Translations under genes and position numbers: made by a program
Origin: JAAAPF01 sp964481035
GTDB taxonomy: Bacteria > Pseudomonadota > Alphaproteobacteria > Geminicoccales > Geminicoccaceae
Reading direction: 5' to 3'
NCBI GenBank assembly: GCA_964481035.1
Contig: CAYZSE010000014.1
Location: forward strand, 1-33,091
DNA: 33,091 nucleotides
In this document: in pieces, positions 9,325 to 17,179 of the stretch
How the letters are laid out: the number at the start of each line of letters is the position of its first letter
How positions within the stretch are numbered: position 1 is the first letter of the stretch
The notes under the pieces: model-generated
What the model was told of the DNA's origin: nothing
The model's database searches: none
The model's input: only the letters and a program-made list of their open reading frames with translations

Positions 9325-9346
9325 GCGGCCGCACGCCCGCGGCCGC
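9325..9346 (+). other. GC hairpin directly after rnj
   Basis: Two copies of the self-complementary octamer GCGGCCGC (9325-9332 and 9339-9346) are separated by ACGCCC, giving a perfect 8-bp stem with a 6-base loop. The stem begins at the base after the rnj stop and no T tract follows, so it is not a standard intrinsic terminator. It could slow decay or mark a processing site between rnj and mce; that role is inference. In such GC-rich DNA a chance hairpin is possible. Confidence 0.5.
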
Positions 9347-9364
9347 CTGTGAGGGAGGAAGCCC

Positions 9365-9769
9365 ATGATCGGTCGTCTCAACCACGTCGCCATCGCCGTC
9401 CCGGACCTGGAGGCCGCGACCGCCCGCTACCGCGACGTTCTCGGTGCCAAGGTCACGCCGCCCCAGGACGAGCCGGCGCACGGCGTCACCGTGGTGTTCA
9501 TCGAGCTGCCGAACACCAAGGTCGAGCTGCTCTACCCGTTGGGCGAGAAGTCGCCCATCCAGGCCTTCCTCGACAAGAACCCGGGCGGCGGCATCCACCA
9601 CGTCTGCTACGAGGTCGACGACATCATCGCCGCCCGCGACAAGCTCAAGGCCGACGGCGCGCGGGTGCTCGGCGACGGCGAGCCGAAGCTCGGCGCGCAC
9701 CACAAGCCCGTCCTCTTTCTGCATCCCAAGGACTTCTACGGGACGCTGGTGGAGCTCGAGCAGGCTTGA
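9365..9769 (+). CDS. mce: Methylmalonyl-CoA epimerase
   Basis: Interconverts (2R)- and (2S)-methylmalonyl-CoA, linking propionyl-CoA breakdown to succinyl-CoA through methylmalonyl-CoA mutase. The 134-residue protein is a glyoxalase/VOC-fold enzyme of normal length. Metal ligands are recognisable as the histidine in LNHVAIAV (H7), a histidine in GGGIHHVCYEV, and the C-terminal glutamate in GTLVELEQA. A good Shine-Dalgarno (GGGAGGAA) precedes the ATG. The order mce, DUF1467 gene, proS is a recurring alphaproteobacterial arrangement. The carboxylase and mutase genes are not in this window. Confidence 0.94.
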   Translation: MIGRLNHVAIAVPDLEAATARYRDVLGAKVTPPQDEPAHGVTVVFIELPNTKVELLYPLGEKSPIQAFLDKNPGGGIHHVCYEVDDIIAARDKLKADGARVLGDGEPKLGAHHKPVLFLHPKDFYGTLVELEQA

Positions 9770-9776
9770 GGCCGGC

Positions 9777-10031
9777 GTGACGCTGTTCGGGGGCGTCGTC
9801 GTCTTCACGATGGCCTGGTGGGTGCTCTTCTTCATGGCGCTGCCCTTCGGCGCGCGCCCGCCGGCGGACCCGGGGCGGGGCCACGCCTCGAGTGCGCCCG
9901 AGCGCCCTCGGCTCGTCCTCAAGGCGTTGATCACCACGGCGCTCGCCGGGGCGCTGACTTTCGGTCTCGCCTACCTGCTGGAGCAGGGGATCGTCGACCT
10001 CGCGCCGCGGCCGACCGGGAGCCCGCCTTGA
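9777..10031 (+). CDS. DUF1467 family small membrane protein
   Basis: Small membrane protein of unknown function, 84 residues. The GTG at 9777 is chosen because it lies 7 bp after the mce stop and gives the family N-terminus VTLFGGVVVFTMAWWVLFFMALPFG split over the first helix. The product has a first transmembrane helix around residues 5-24 (with the typical AWWVLFFMALPFG), a short polar segment, and a second helix around residues 48-64 (LITTALAGALTFGLAYLL). DUF1467 genes sit between mce and proS in many alphaproteobacteria, and no biochemical role is established. Family assignment rests on pattern and position. Confidence 0.8.
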   Translation: MTLFGGVVVFTMAWWVLFFMALPFGARPPADPGRGHASSAPERPRLVLKALITTALAGALTFGLAYLLEQGIVDLAPRPTGSPP

Positions 10032-10047
10032 GATGGATCGACGAGGG

Positions 10048-10076
10048 TTGTGACGTATAGGAAAGTGAGCTATCGT
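10048..10076 (+). promoter_or_regulatory. Candidate sigma-70-type promoter for proS
   Basis: TTGTGA (10048-10053) and TATCGT (10071-10076) are separated by 17 bp. Each matches four of six consensus positions. They lie in the first clear break in the operon, about 180 bp before the proS ATG and in a locally less GC-rich stretch. The call is a pattern match only. Confidence 0.35.
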
Positions 10077-10201
10077 TCCCGGCGTCGTTGCTTTGGCACG
10101 ACATCCGACTTGAGGCGTTTCCGCTCGGCCGGGTTGGCGACAACCTGGCCGCATTTTTTGCCGCGGGTGGCACCGTCGGCTTGCGCCGCGTTGCGTTCGC
10201 T

Positions 10202-10227
10202 GCGGCCGGTGCGTACAGTCCGGCCGC
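10202..10227 (+). other. Inverted repeat in the proS leader
   Basis: GCGGCCGG (10202-10209) and CCGGCCGC (10220-10227) are exact reverse complements around a 10-base loop, ending 28 bp before the proS ATG. It could form a leader hairpin or be a protein-binding palindrome. No T tract follows. Chance cannot be excluded in sequence this rich in GC. Confidence 0.4.
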
Positions 10228-10255
10228 TCTGTCTCCGGCACCACGAAGAGCCAGC

Positions 10256-11545
10256 ATGCGCCTCTCCCGGTACTTCCTGCCGCTCCTCAAGGAGAGTCCG
10301 GCGGACGCCCAGATCGTCTCCCACCAGCTCATGCTGCGCGCCGGCATGATCCGGCAGTCGAGTGCCGGCATCTATTCCTGGTTGCCGCTGGGCTACGCCG
10401 TCCTCAAGCGCATCGAGCAGATCGTCCGCGAGGAGATGGACGCGGCCGGCTGCCAGGAGATCCTCATGCCCGGGGTCCAGCCGGCGGAGCTGTGGCAGGA
10501 GAGCGGCCGCTACGACGCCTACGGCCGCGAGATGCTGAGGTTCACCGATCGCCACGACCGGCCGATGCTGCTCGGCCCGACGCATGAGGAGGTCGTCACC
10601 GACCTCTTCCGCCGCTGCATCCGCTCCTACCGCGACCTGCCGCAGAACCTATACCAGATCCAGTGGAAGTTCCGCGACGAGATCCGCCCCCGTTTCGGGG
10701 TCATGCGCGGCCGCGAGTTCTTGATGAAGGACAACTACTCCTTCGATCTCGACTTCGAGGGCGCGAAGCGCTCCTACGACAACATGTTCCGTGCCTACCT
10801 CAAGACCTTCAAGCGCATGGGCCTGACGGCGATACCGATGCGCGCCGAGAGTGGTGCTATCGGGGGGAACATGAGCCACGAGTTTCAAATCCTCGCAGCG
10901 ACCGGCGAGAGTGAGGTCTTCTACGACGCGGCGTTCGAGGAGCTGGACTTCTTCGCTGACGATCTCGACGTGGAGATGCTCAAGAATCTCTACGCCGCCA
11001 CCGACGAGGAGCACGATGCCGAGCGCTGTCCGGTCGCGGCCGACCGGCTGCGCCACGGCCGTGGCATCGAGGTCGGCCACATCTTCTACTTCGGCACCAA
11101 GTACGCCAAGGCGCTGGGCGCCACCGTCACTGGGCCGGAGGGGGACGACGTGCAGGTCGAGATGGGCAGCTACGGGATCGGGGTGTCGCGCCTCGTGGGC
11201 GCCTTGATCGAGGCCAACCACGACGACAAGGGTATCATCTGGCCGGAGAGCGTGGCGCCATTCGCGCTCGGGCTCGTCAACCTTCGGGCCAGCGACGACG
11301 GCTGCACGCACGTCACCGGCGAGCTCTACGCGAAGCTCACGCAGGCGGGCGTAGGGGTTCTCTACGACGACCGCGACGAGAGCCCGGGCGTCAAGTTCGC
11401 GACGATGGAGCTGATCGGCGTGCCCTATCAGGTCATCGTCGGGCCGCGCGGCCTCAAGTCCGGGGTGGTCGAGGTCAAGAACCGCCGCAGCGGCGAGACC
11501 GTCGAGCTCAGCCCCGACGCCGTTCTCGACCGCTTCGCCCGCTGA
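10256..11545 (+). CDS. proS: Prolyl-tRNA synthetase, short alphaproteobacterial form
   Basis: Charges tRNA-Pro with proline; class II synthetase in the cytoplasm. The ATG at 10256 gives the classic N-terminus MRLSRYFLPLLKESPADAQI and 429 residues. Motif 2 is seen in FRDEIRPRFGVMRGREF, and motif 3 in GSYGIGVSRLVGALIE; the anticodon-binding domain follows (VGVLYDDRDESPGVKF). The roughly 180-residue editing insertion (INS) found between motifs 2 and 3 in E. coli ProRS is absent, as is usual in alphaproteobacteria, so removal of Ala-tRNA-Pro would need a separate trans-editing protein encoded elsewhere. The gene is followed after 2 bp by the lolC GTG. Confidence 0.96.
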   Translation: MRLSRYFLPLLKESPADAQIVSHQLMLRAGMIRQSSAGIYSWLPLGYAVLKRIEQIVREEMDAAGCQEILMPGVQPAELWQESGRYDAYGREMLRFTDRHDRPMLLGPTHEEVVTDLFRRCIRSYRDLPQNLYQIQWKFRDEIRPRFGVMRGREFLMKDNYSFDLDFEGAKRSYDNMFRAYLKTFKRMGLTAIPMRAESGAIGGNMSHEFQILAATGESEVFYDAAFEELDFFADDLDVEMLKNLYAATDEEHDAERCPVAADRLRHGRGIEVGHIFYFGTKYAKALGATVTGPEGDDVQVEMGSYGIGVSRLVGALIEANHDDKGIIWPESVAPFALGLVNLRASDDGCTHVTGELYAKLTQAGVGVLYDDRDESPGVKFATMELIGVPYQVIVGPRGLKSGVVEVKNRRSGETVELSPDAVLDRFAR

Positions 11546-11547
11546 GC

Positions 11548-12792
11548 GTGTTCGGCTCCGCCGAGCGCTGGATCGCCCGGCGCTATCTCCGCCCGAGCCG
11601 GGCGCACGGCTTCGTCTCGGTCATCACCGCCTTCGCGCTCACCGGCATCGCCCTCGGCGTCGGCACGCTCATCGTCGTGCTCGCGGTGATGAACGGCTTT
11701 CGCGCCGAGTTGCTCGATCGCATCCTCGGGGTCAATGGCCACCTCACCGTGCAGGCGGGCCCGGGCGGCATCGCCGACTTCGAGGAGCTCGCAGCGCGCC
11801 TGCGCGGTCTCGACGGGGTCGTGGCCGTCACCCCCTTCGTCGAGGGCCAGGCCATGGCGAGCGCCAACGGCGTCGCGTCCGGCGTGCTGGTCCGCGGGCT
11901 GCGCGAGGCCGATTTAAAGAGGCGGGCGATCCTCGAGGAGCACCTTCAGCGCGGCGGCTTCGCGGGCTTCGATGCGCGCCGCGAGGTGACGATCGGCGCA
12001 CGCATGGCCCGGCGCATGGGCCTCACCGTCGGCGACCGTTTGACCCTGCTCTCGCCCGATGGCCCGGCGACGCCGCTCGGCACGATGCCGCGGGTGGCGA
12101 GCTTCGATGTCGGCGCGATCTTCGAGGTCGGCATGTACGAGTACGACAATGCGGTCGTGTTCATGCCGCTCGCGGCGGCACAGCGCTTTTTCAATCTCGA
12201 GGGCCGGGTCAACGCCATCGACGCCTTCGTCGCCGACCCCGAGCGACTGGGCGATGCGCAGGTGGTGTTTCAGGCGGCGGTCGGCAGCCGCGGCTGGGTC
12301 ACCAGCTGGCAGCAGGCCAACGCCCAGTTCTTCAACGCGCTGCAGGTCGAGCGCAACGTCATGTTTCTCATCTTGACGCTCATCATCCTCGTCGCCGCCT
12401 TCAACATCGTCACCGGCCTGACCATGCTGGTGCGCTCGAAGGGGCGCGACATCGCCATCCTGCGGACCATGGGGGCGACGCGCGGCGCGATCATGCGCGT
12501 CTTCTTCCTCGCGGGCATGACCATCGGCGTGCTCGGTACCTTCATCGGCTTCGTCCTCGGCCTCGCCTTCGCCCTCAACATCGACACCATCCGCCGCTCG
12601 CTCGAGCGGCTCACCGGCGCCGAGCTCTGGGCCGCCGAGATCCGCTTCCTCTCCCAGCTGCCGGCCAAGGTCGAGGTCGGCGACGTGGTGAGCGTGGTCG
12701 CCATGGCGCTCGTTCTCGCCTTCCTCGCGACCATCCTGCCGTCATGGCGCGCGGCCCGGCTCGACCCGGTCGAAGCCCTGCGGCGGGAGTAG
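11548..12792 (+). CDS. lolC: Lipoprotein-releasing ABC transporter permease (LolC/LolE family)
   Basis: Inner-membrane permease of the Lol system that extracts outer-membrane lipoproteins and hands them to LolA. The 414-residue protein has the family layout: an N-terminal helix around residues 20-45 (after YLRPSRAHGFVSVITAF), a large periplasmic domain up to about residue 268, and three C-terminal helices at about 271-293, 314-340 and 379-400 of the FtsX type (RSKGRDIAILRTMGAT), ending in DPVEALRRE. Start GTG at 11548, two bases after proS. Only one permease gene is next to lolD, so the transporter is probably a homodimer or LolF-like form; whether to name it LolC or LolE is arbitrary. Confidence 0.92.
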   Translation: MFGSAERWIARRYLRPSRAHGFVSVITAFALTGIALGVGTLIVVLAVMNGFRAELLDRILGVNGHLTVQAGPGGIADFEELAARLRGLDGVVAVTPFVEGQAMASANGVASGVLVRGLREADLKRRAILEEHLQRGGFAGFDARREVTIGARMARRMGLTVGDRLTLLSPDGPATPLGTMPRVASFDVGAIFEVGMYEYDNAVVFMPLAAAQRFFNLEGRVNAIDAFVADPERLGDAQVVFQAAVGSRGWVTSWQQANAQFFNALQVERNVMFLILTLIILVAAFNIVTGLTMLVRSKGRDIAILRTMGATRGAIMRVFFLAGMTIGVLGTFIGFVLGLAFALNIDTIRRSLERLTGAELWAAEIRFLSQLPAKVEVGDVVSVVAMALVLAFLATILPSWRAARLDPVEALRRE

Positions 12793-12799
12793 GCGCGCG

Positions 12800-13501
12800 G
12801 TGCCGGCTCCCACGCTCGCCCTCGAAGGCGTCCATCGCAGCTTCGCGCAAGGCGGCGCCCGCATCGACGTGCTTAAGGGGGTGGACCTCGTCGTACCGCC
12901 GGCGACGACCGTGGCGCTGGTCGGCGTTTCCGGCGCCGGCAAGTCGACGCTGTTGCAGATCGCGGGCCTGCTCGAGCGGCCCGACGCCGGCGAGGTGAGG
13001 ATCAAGGGCGAGGCGGCGCCCCGTCGACGCGACGGTGCGCGCACCCGGCTGCGGCGCGAGGCCGTCGGCTTCGTCTACCAGTTCCATCATCTCCTGGGCG
13101 AGTTCACCGCCGTCGAGAACGTCATGCTGCCGCTCTTGCTCGCCGGGCGACCGCGGCCGGCGGCGCGGGCGCGGGCAGGCGAGCTGCTCGCCGCCGTCGG
13201 GCTCGGTGCCCGGCTCGACCATCATCCGAGCCAGCTCTCCGGCGGCGAGCAGCAGCGCGTCGCCATCGCCCGCGCGCTCGCCAACGCGCCGGCGCTGGTG
13301 CTCGCCGACGAGCCCACGGGCAATCTCGACGAGGCCACGGCCGAGGTCGTCTTCGCCGCTTTCTTGAAGGTCCTGGCCGAGAACGGCGCGAGCGCCGTCA
13401 TCGCCACCCACGACCGTCGGCTCGCCAAGCGGCTCGATCGCGTGTACGCCTTGGCGCTCGGAGAGCTGCGGCCGCTCGACGAGGGAGACCGCGAGCCATG
13501 A
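12800..13501 (+). CDS. lolD: Lipoprotein-releasing ABC transporter ATPase LolD
   Basis: Cytoplasmic ATPase that powers lipoprotein release by the LolC/E permease encoded just upstream. The 233-residue protein has Walker A GVSGAGKST (residues 42-50), the Q-loop region VYQFHHLLGEFTAVEN, the ABC signature LSGGEQQ (146-152), and Walker B LVLADEPTGNLDE with D170 and E171, then the H-loop in IATHDRRLA. The GTG start at 12800 lies 7 bp after lolC. The stop overlaps the dnaE ATG (ATGA, 13498-13501), so dnaE is probably translated from the same message. Confidence 0.94.
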   Translation: MPAPTLALEGVHRSFAQGGARIDVLKGVDLVVPPATTVALVGVSGAGKSTLLQIAGLLERPDAGEVRIKGEAAPRRRDGARTRLRREAVGFVYQFHHLLGEFTAVENVMLPLLLAGRPRPAARARAGELLAAVGLGARLDHHPSQLSGGEQQRVAIARALANAPALVLADEPTGNLDEATAEVVFAAFLKVLAENGASAVIATHDRRLAKRLDRVYALALGELRPLDEGDREP

Positions 13502-16500
13502 GCGAGGCCGGCTTCGTCCATCTGCGCGTGCGCACCGCCTGGTCGCTCCTGCAGAGCACGGTGCGCACCGACCGCCTCGTCGCCGCCTGCCGGGCGGCCG
13601 GGATGCCGGCCGTGGCGATGACCGACGAGGCGGCGCTGTTCGGCGGCTACGACGTCGGCAACGCCCTCGCCGGCGCCGGCATCCAGCCGATCATCGGCGG
13701 CCTCGTGCCGGTCGAGATCGCGCGCACCGCCAAGGACGAGCCCGTCGTCGGCCTCGTGACCGTCCTCTGCCAGGACGAGGTCGGCTACGGCTCGCTCTTG
13801 AAGCTGCTGTCGGCGGCCTACCTGGAAGGCGGCGTCCGTGACGTCTGGGTCACCGCCGAGCGGCTTCGCGCCCACAACGACGGGCTCATCCTGTTGACGG
13901 GCGGCCCCGAGGGCGCGCTCGGCCGGCTCGTCCTCGACGGCCGGGCCGACGCGGCCGCGGCGGCGCTCGGGGCCTTGAAGGACGCCTTCGCCGGTCGCTG
14001 CTATGTCGAGCTCATCCGCGCCGGCGACGACGTGGAGGCCAGGACCGAGGACTGGTTCGTGGCGCAGGCCTACGCCCTCGATCTGCCGCTGGTCGCGACC
14101 AACGACGTCCGCTTTCTGGAGGCCGAGGACCACGAGGCGCAGGACGTCCTGGGCTGCATCGCCAATGGCCGCCGCCTGGTCGAGGAGGACCGGCCGCGGA
14201 CCAGCCCCGAGCTGCGCTTCAAGACGGCGGACGAGATGGCCCGGCTGTTCGAGGATCTGCCCGAGGCGATCGCCAACACCCTCGTCATCGCCCGGCGCTG
14301 CGCCTTCAAGATCCCCGGCCGCAAGCCGATCCTGCCGGCCTACGGAGCCGCTGCCGCGGGTGCGGGCGACCGGCTCGAGATCGAGGCCCTGGCGCTCAGG
14401 GAGCAGGCGCGGAGCGGCCTCGAGCGGCGGCTCGAGCGCCACGTCGTCCCGAACATCGCTGCCGCTGCCGACCGCGAGGCGACGCTCCAGAGCTACCGCG
14501 ATCGGCTCGAGTTCGAGCTCGAAATCATCGTCCAGATGCAATTCCCGGGCTATTTCCTGATCGTCTCGGACTTCATCCGCTGGGCCAAGGGGCAGGGGAT
14601 CCCGGTGGGCCCGGGCCGCGGCTCCGGGGCCGGCTCGGTCGCCGCCTGGTCGCTGGAGATCACCGATCTCGACCCGTTGCGCTTCGGGCTCCTCTTCGAG
14701 CGCTTCTTGAACCCCGAGCGCGTCTCGATGCCCGACTTCGACATCGACTTCTGCCAGGACCGGCGCGACGAGGTCATCGAGTATGTACGTGAGAAGTACG
14801 GGCACGACCGCGTCGCCCACATCATTACCTTCGGCCGGCTGCAGGCCCGCGCCGTGGTCCGCGACGTCGGCCGGGTGATGGGGCTGCCCTACGGCCAGGT
14901 CGACCGCATCTCCAAGCTCATCCCGCACAACCCGGCGAGCCCGCCGACCATCGAGCAGGCCCTCGAGATGGAGCCGCGGCTCGACGAGGAGCGGCGCGCC
15001 GACGAGCAGGTCGCGGTCCTGATCGACACCGCACGCCAGCTCGAAGGCCTGCCGCGGCACGCCTCGACCCACGCCGCGGGCGTCGTCATCGGCGACCGGC
15101 CGCTCGAGGAGCTGGTGCCGCTCTACCGCGACCCGCGCGCGCCGATGCCGGTGACGCAGTTCGACATGAAGGCGGTCGAGAAGGTCGGGCTGGTCAAGTT
15201 CGACTTCCTCGGCCTGACCACCTTGACCCTCCTGCGGACCGCCGAGACCCTGGTGAACGATGCGCTCGGCGTGCCGCTGGTCCTCGACGAGCTGCCGCTC
15301 GACGACCCCGAGCCCTACCGCCTGATGAGCCGCGCCGAGACCAATGGCGTGTTCCAGCTCGAATCCGGCGGGATGAAGCAGGCGCTGAAGGAGCTCAAGC
15401 CGGACTGCTTCGAGGACATCATCGCCATGGTGTCGCTCTACCGCCCGGGCCCGATGGACAACATCCCGCGCTACGTCGCCGTCAAGCACGGCCGCGAGGA
15501 CCCGGAATACCCGCACCCGATGCTGGAGCCGATCCTCGAGGAGACCAACGGCGTCATCATCTACCAGGAGCAGGTGATGCAGATCGCCCGCGATCTCGCG
15601 GGCTACTCGCTCGGCGCCGCCGACCTGTTGCGGCGCGCGATGGGCAAGAAGATCAAGGCGGAGATGGACCAGCAGCGCGACATTTTCGTCGCCGGCGCGG
15701 TGGCGCGCGGGCTCGCGGAGAGCCTCGCCAGCACCATCTTCGACCAGGTCGCGAAGTTCGCCTCCTACGGCTTCAACAAGAGCCACGCGGCGGCCTACGC
15801 GCTGTTGGCCTACCAGACGGCCTACGTGAAGGCGAAGCACCCCTTGGCCTTCTTCGCCGCGGCGATGACCATGGACCGGGGCAACCACACCCGGCTCGCC
15901 AACGCCCGCGAGGAAATGCTCAAGAAGGGCATCGAGCTGCTCCGCCCCGACGTCAACCGCTCGGAGGTGCTGTTCGCGATCGAGCGCCGGGCCGCGGGCG
16001 ACGACGCCGGCGCCATCCGCTTCGCGCTCGCCGCGATCAAGGGCGTGGGCGAGCAGGCGATGGCGGCGCTGGTCGCCGAGCGACAGGCGAGCGGCCCGTT
16101 CGACGACATCTTCGACCTGGTCGCGCGGGTGGGCCCCAAGGTGCTCAACCGCCGCCTACTCGAGGGCCTCGTCCGGGCCGGGGCGCTCGACGGCTTCGGC
16201 GCGCCGCGGGCGGCGCAGCTCGCCGCCATCGACGCTGCACTGCGCTACGGCCAAGCCGTCGTCGAGGCCCGCGAGGGCAACCAGGTCGGGCTGTTCGACG
16301 GGCTCGGCGCCGACGTCGCCATCCCCAAGCCGCCCCTGCCGGACCTGGCCGAGGCGGCAATGCTCGACGTGCTCGCGCAGGAGCACGCGGCGCTGGGCTT
16401 CTTCCTCTCGGCGCATCCGCTCGACGGCTACCGGGTGGCGCTCGGCCGGGCGGGGGCCGTGCCCGTCGCCGGGCTCGCGGCGCAGATCGCCCTGGCCGAC

Positions 16501-17147
16501 GGGCCGCGCATCCTCAAGGTCGCGGGCATCGCCGTCGACCGCCAGGAGCGCACCAGCGCCCGCGGGCGGTTCGCGTTCGTCACGCTCTCGGACCCGAGCG
16601 GACAGATCGAGGTGACGGTCTACGCCGACGTGCTCGCCCGCTGCCGCGATCTTCTGGATGCCACCGATCCGGTCCTCGTCCACGTCGACGGCCGGCTCGA
16701 CGGCGAGGACGTCCGCCTGATCGCGCGCGACATCGAGCCGCTCGACGACGCGCTCGGCGATCATCGCGCGTTGGTCGAGATCGAGCTCGCCGACGGCATC
16801 ACCTTTGAGCGTCTGTTGCCTTACCTGGCCGAGGAGATGTCCGGCGCCGCGCGGGTCCGGGTGAGCGTGCCCGGCGAGCGGGCGGACGAGCGCGTGGTCA
16901 TCCAGCTCCCCGACACGGCGATGCTCGCGCTCGCCCGCCGCCCCGACGTCGCCGCGCTGGGCGGGGTCGTCGCCGTCCGCGANNNNNNNNNNNNNNNNNN
17001 NNNNNNNNNNNNNNNNNNNNNNNNNNNNNNNNNNNNNNNNNNNNNNNNNNNNNNNNNNNNNNNNNNNNNNNNNNNNNNNNNNCGCTCGCCCGCCGCCCCG
17101 ACGTCGCCGCGCTGGGCGGGGTCGTCGCCGTCCGCGACATAAGTTGA
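13498..17147 (+). CDS. dnaE: DNA polymerase III alpha subunit (DnaE1), interrupted by an assembly gap
   Basis: Main replicative polymerase catalytic subunit. Domains in order: PHP (about residues 5-280), palm with catalytic aspartates D413 and D415 in MPDFDIDF and D569 in VKFDFLGL, fingers and tandem HhH, an internal clamp-binding motif QVGLF (929-933), and an OB fold around 1000-1085. The PHP motif reads H8-L-R-V-R12-T, so two of the three metal histidines of active PHP domains (HxHxH) are replaced and proofreading activity by PHP is unlikely. Codons run to 16980, then a 100-N gap and a second copy of the last 55 bp intervene. Collapsing these 155 bp restores the frame and ends the protein at residue 1164 (VVAVRDIS, stop 17145-17147), a normal length. 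Read literally with N, the frame is wrong after the gap. Confidence 0.95.
16928..17137. repeat. Exact 55-bp direct repeat flanking the N gap
   Basis: Bases 16928-16982 and 17083-17137 are identical, beginning CGCTCGCCCGCCGCCCC and ending GCCGTCCGCGA, on either side of 100 N. The length of 55 matches a common de Bruijn k-mer size, so the copies look like the shared end of two adjacent contigs and not a biological repeat. Removing 155 bp puts dnaE back in frame. Confidence 0.95.
16983..17082. other. Scaffold gap of exactly 100 N
   Basis: A run of 100 N, the conventional placeholder for a gap of unknown size, lies within the last codons of dnaE. The flanking contig ends overlap by 55 bp, so the real missing length is most likely zero. 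Confidence 0.99.
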
Positions 17148-17174
17148 GAAGCCGTTATTCCATCCGAATGTAAT
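17144..17174 (+). promoter_or_regulatory. Candidate promoter of the AT-rich gene, possibly leaderless
   Basis: TTGAGA (17144-17149) and TGTAAT (17169-17174) each match five of six consensus bases, with a long spacer of 19 bp. The -35-like box overlaps the dnaE stop codon. The ATG at 17180 begins six bases after the -10-like box, about where transcription would start, so a leaderless message is possible; no Shine-Dalgarno sequence is visible before that ATG. Confidence 0.35.
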
Positions 17175-17179
17175 CGCTC

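Larger units (their letters stand above)
10032..10255. other. Intergenic region and proS leader
   Basis: This 224-bp spacer before proS holds no convincing gene. It contains a promoter-like pair at 10048-10076 and a perfect inverted repeat at 10202-10227. The proS reading frame stays open upstream to a TTG at 10088, but the extra residues are arginine-rich or low in homology to ProRS and look like an accidental extension. Confidence 0.6.

Noticed and set aside
10088..10255. N-terminal extension of ProRS from a TTG
   Set aside because: The added residues do not match the family, whose N-terminus begins at the ATG at 10256.
13222..15888. Minus-strand open frame of 888 codons opposite lolD and dnaE
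   Set aside because: Antisense shadow of dnaE; low-complexity charged sequence with no recognisable fold. The same holds for the other long minus-strand frames in the window.
13498..17142. A 1214-residue DnaE with a C-terminal RSPAAPTSPRW tail
   Set aside because: The tail is the second copy of the 55-bp repeat read in the wrong frame after 100 N. The true end is reached only after collapsing the overlap.
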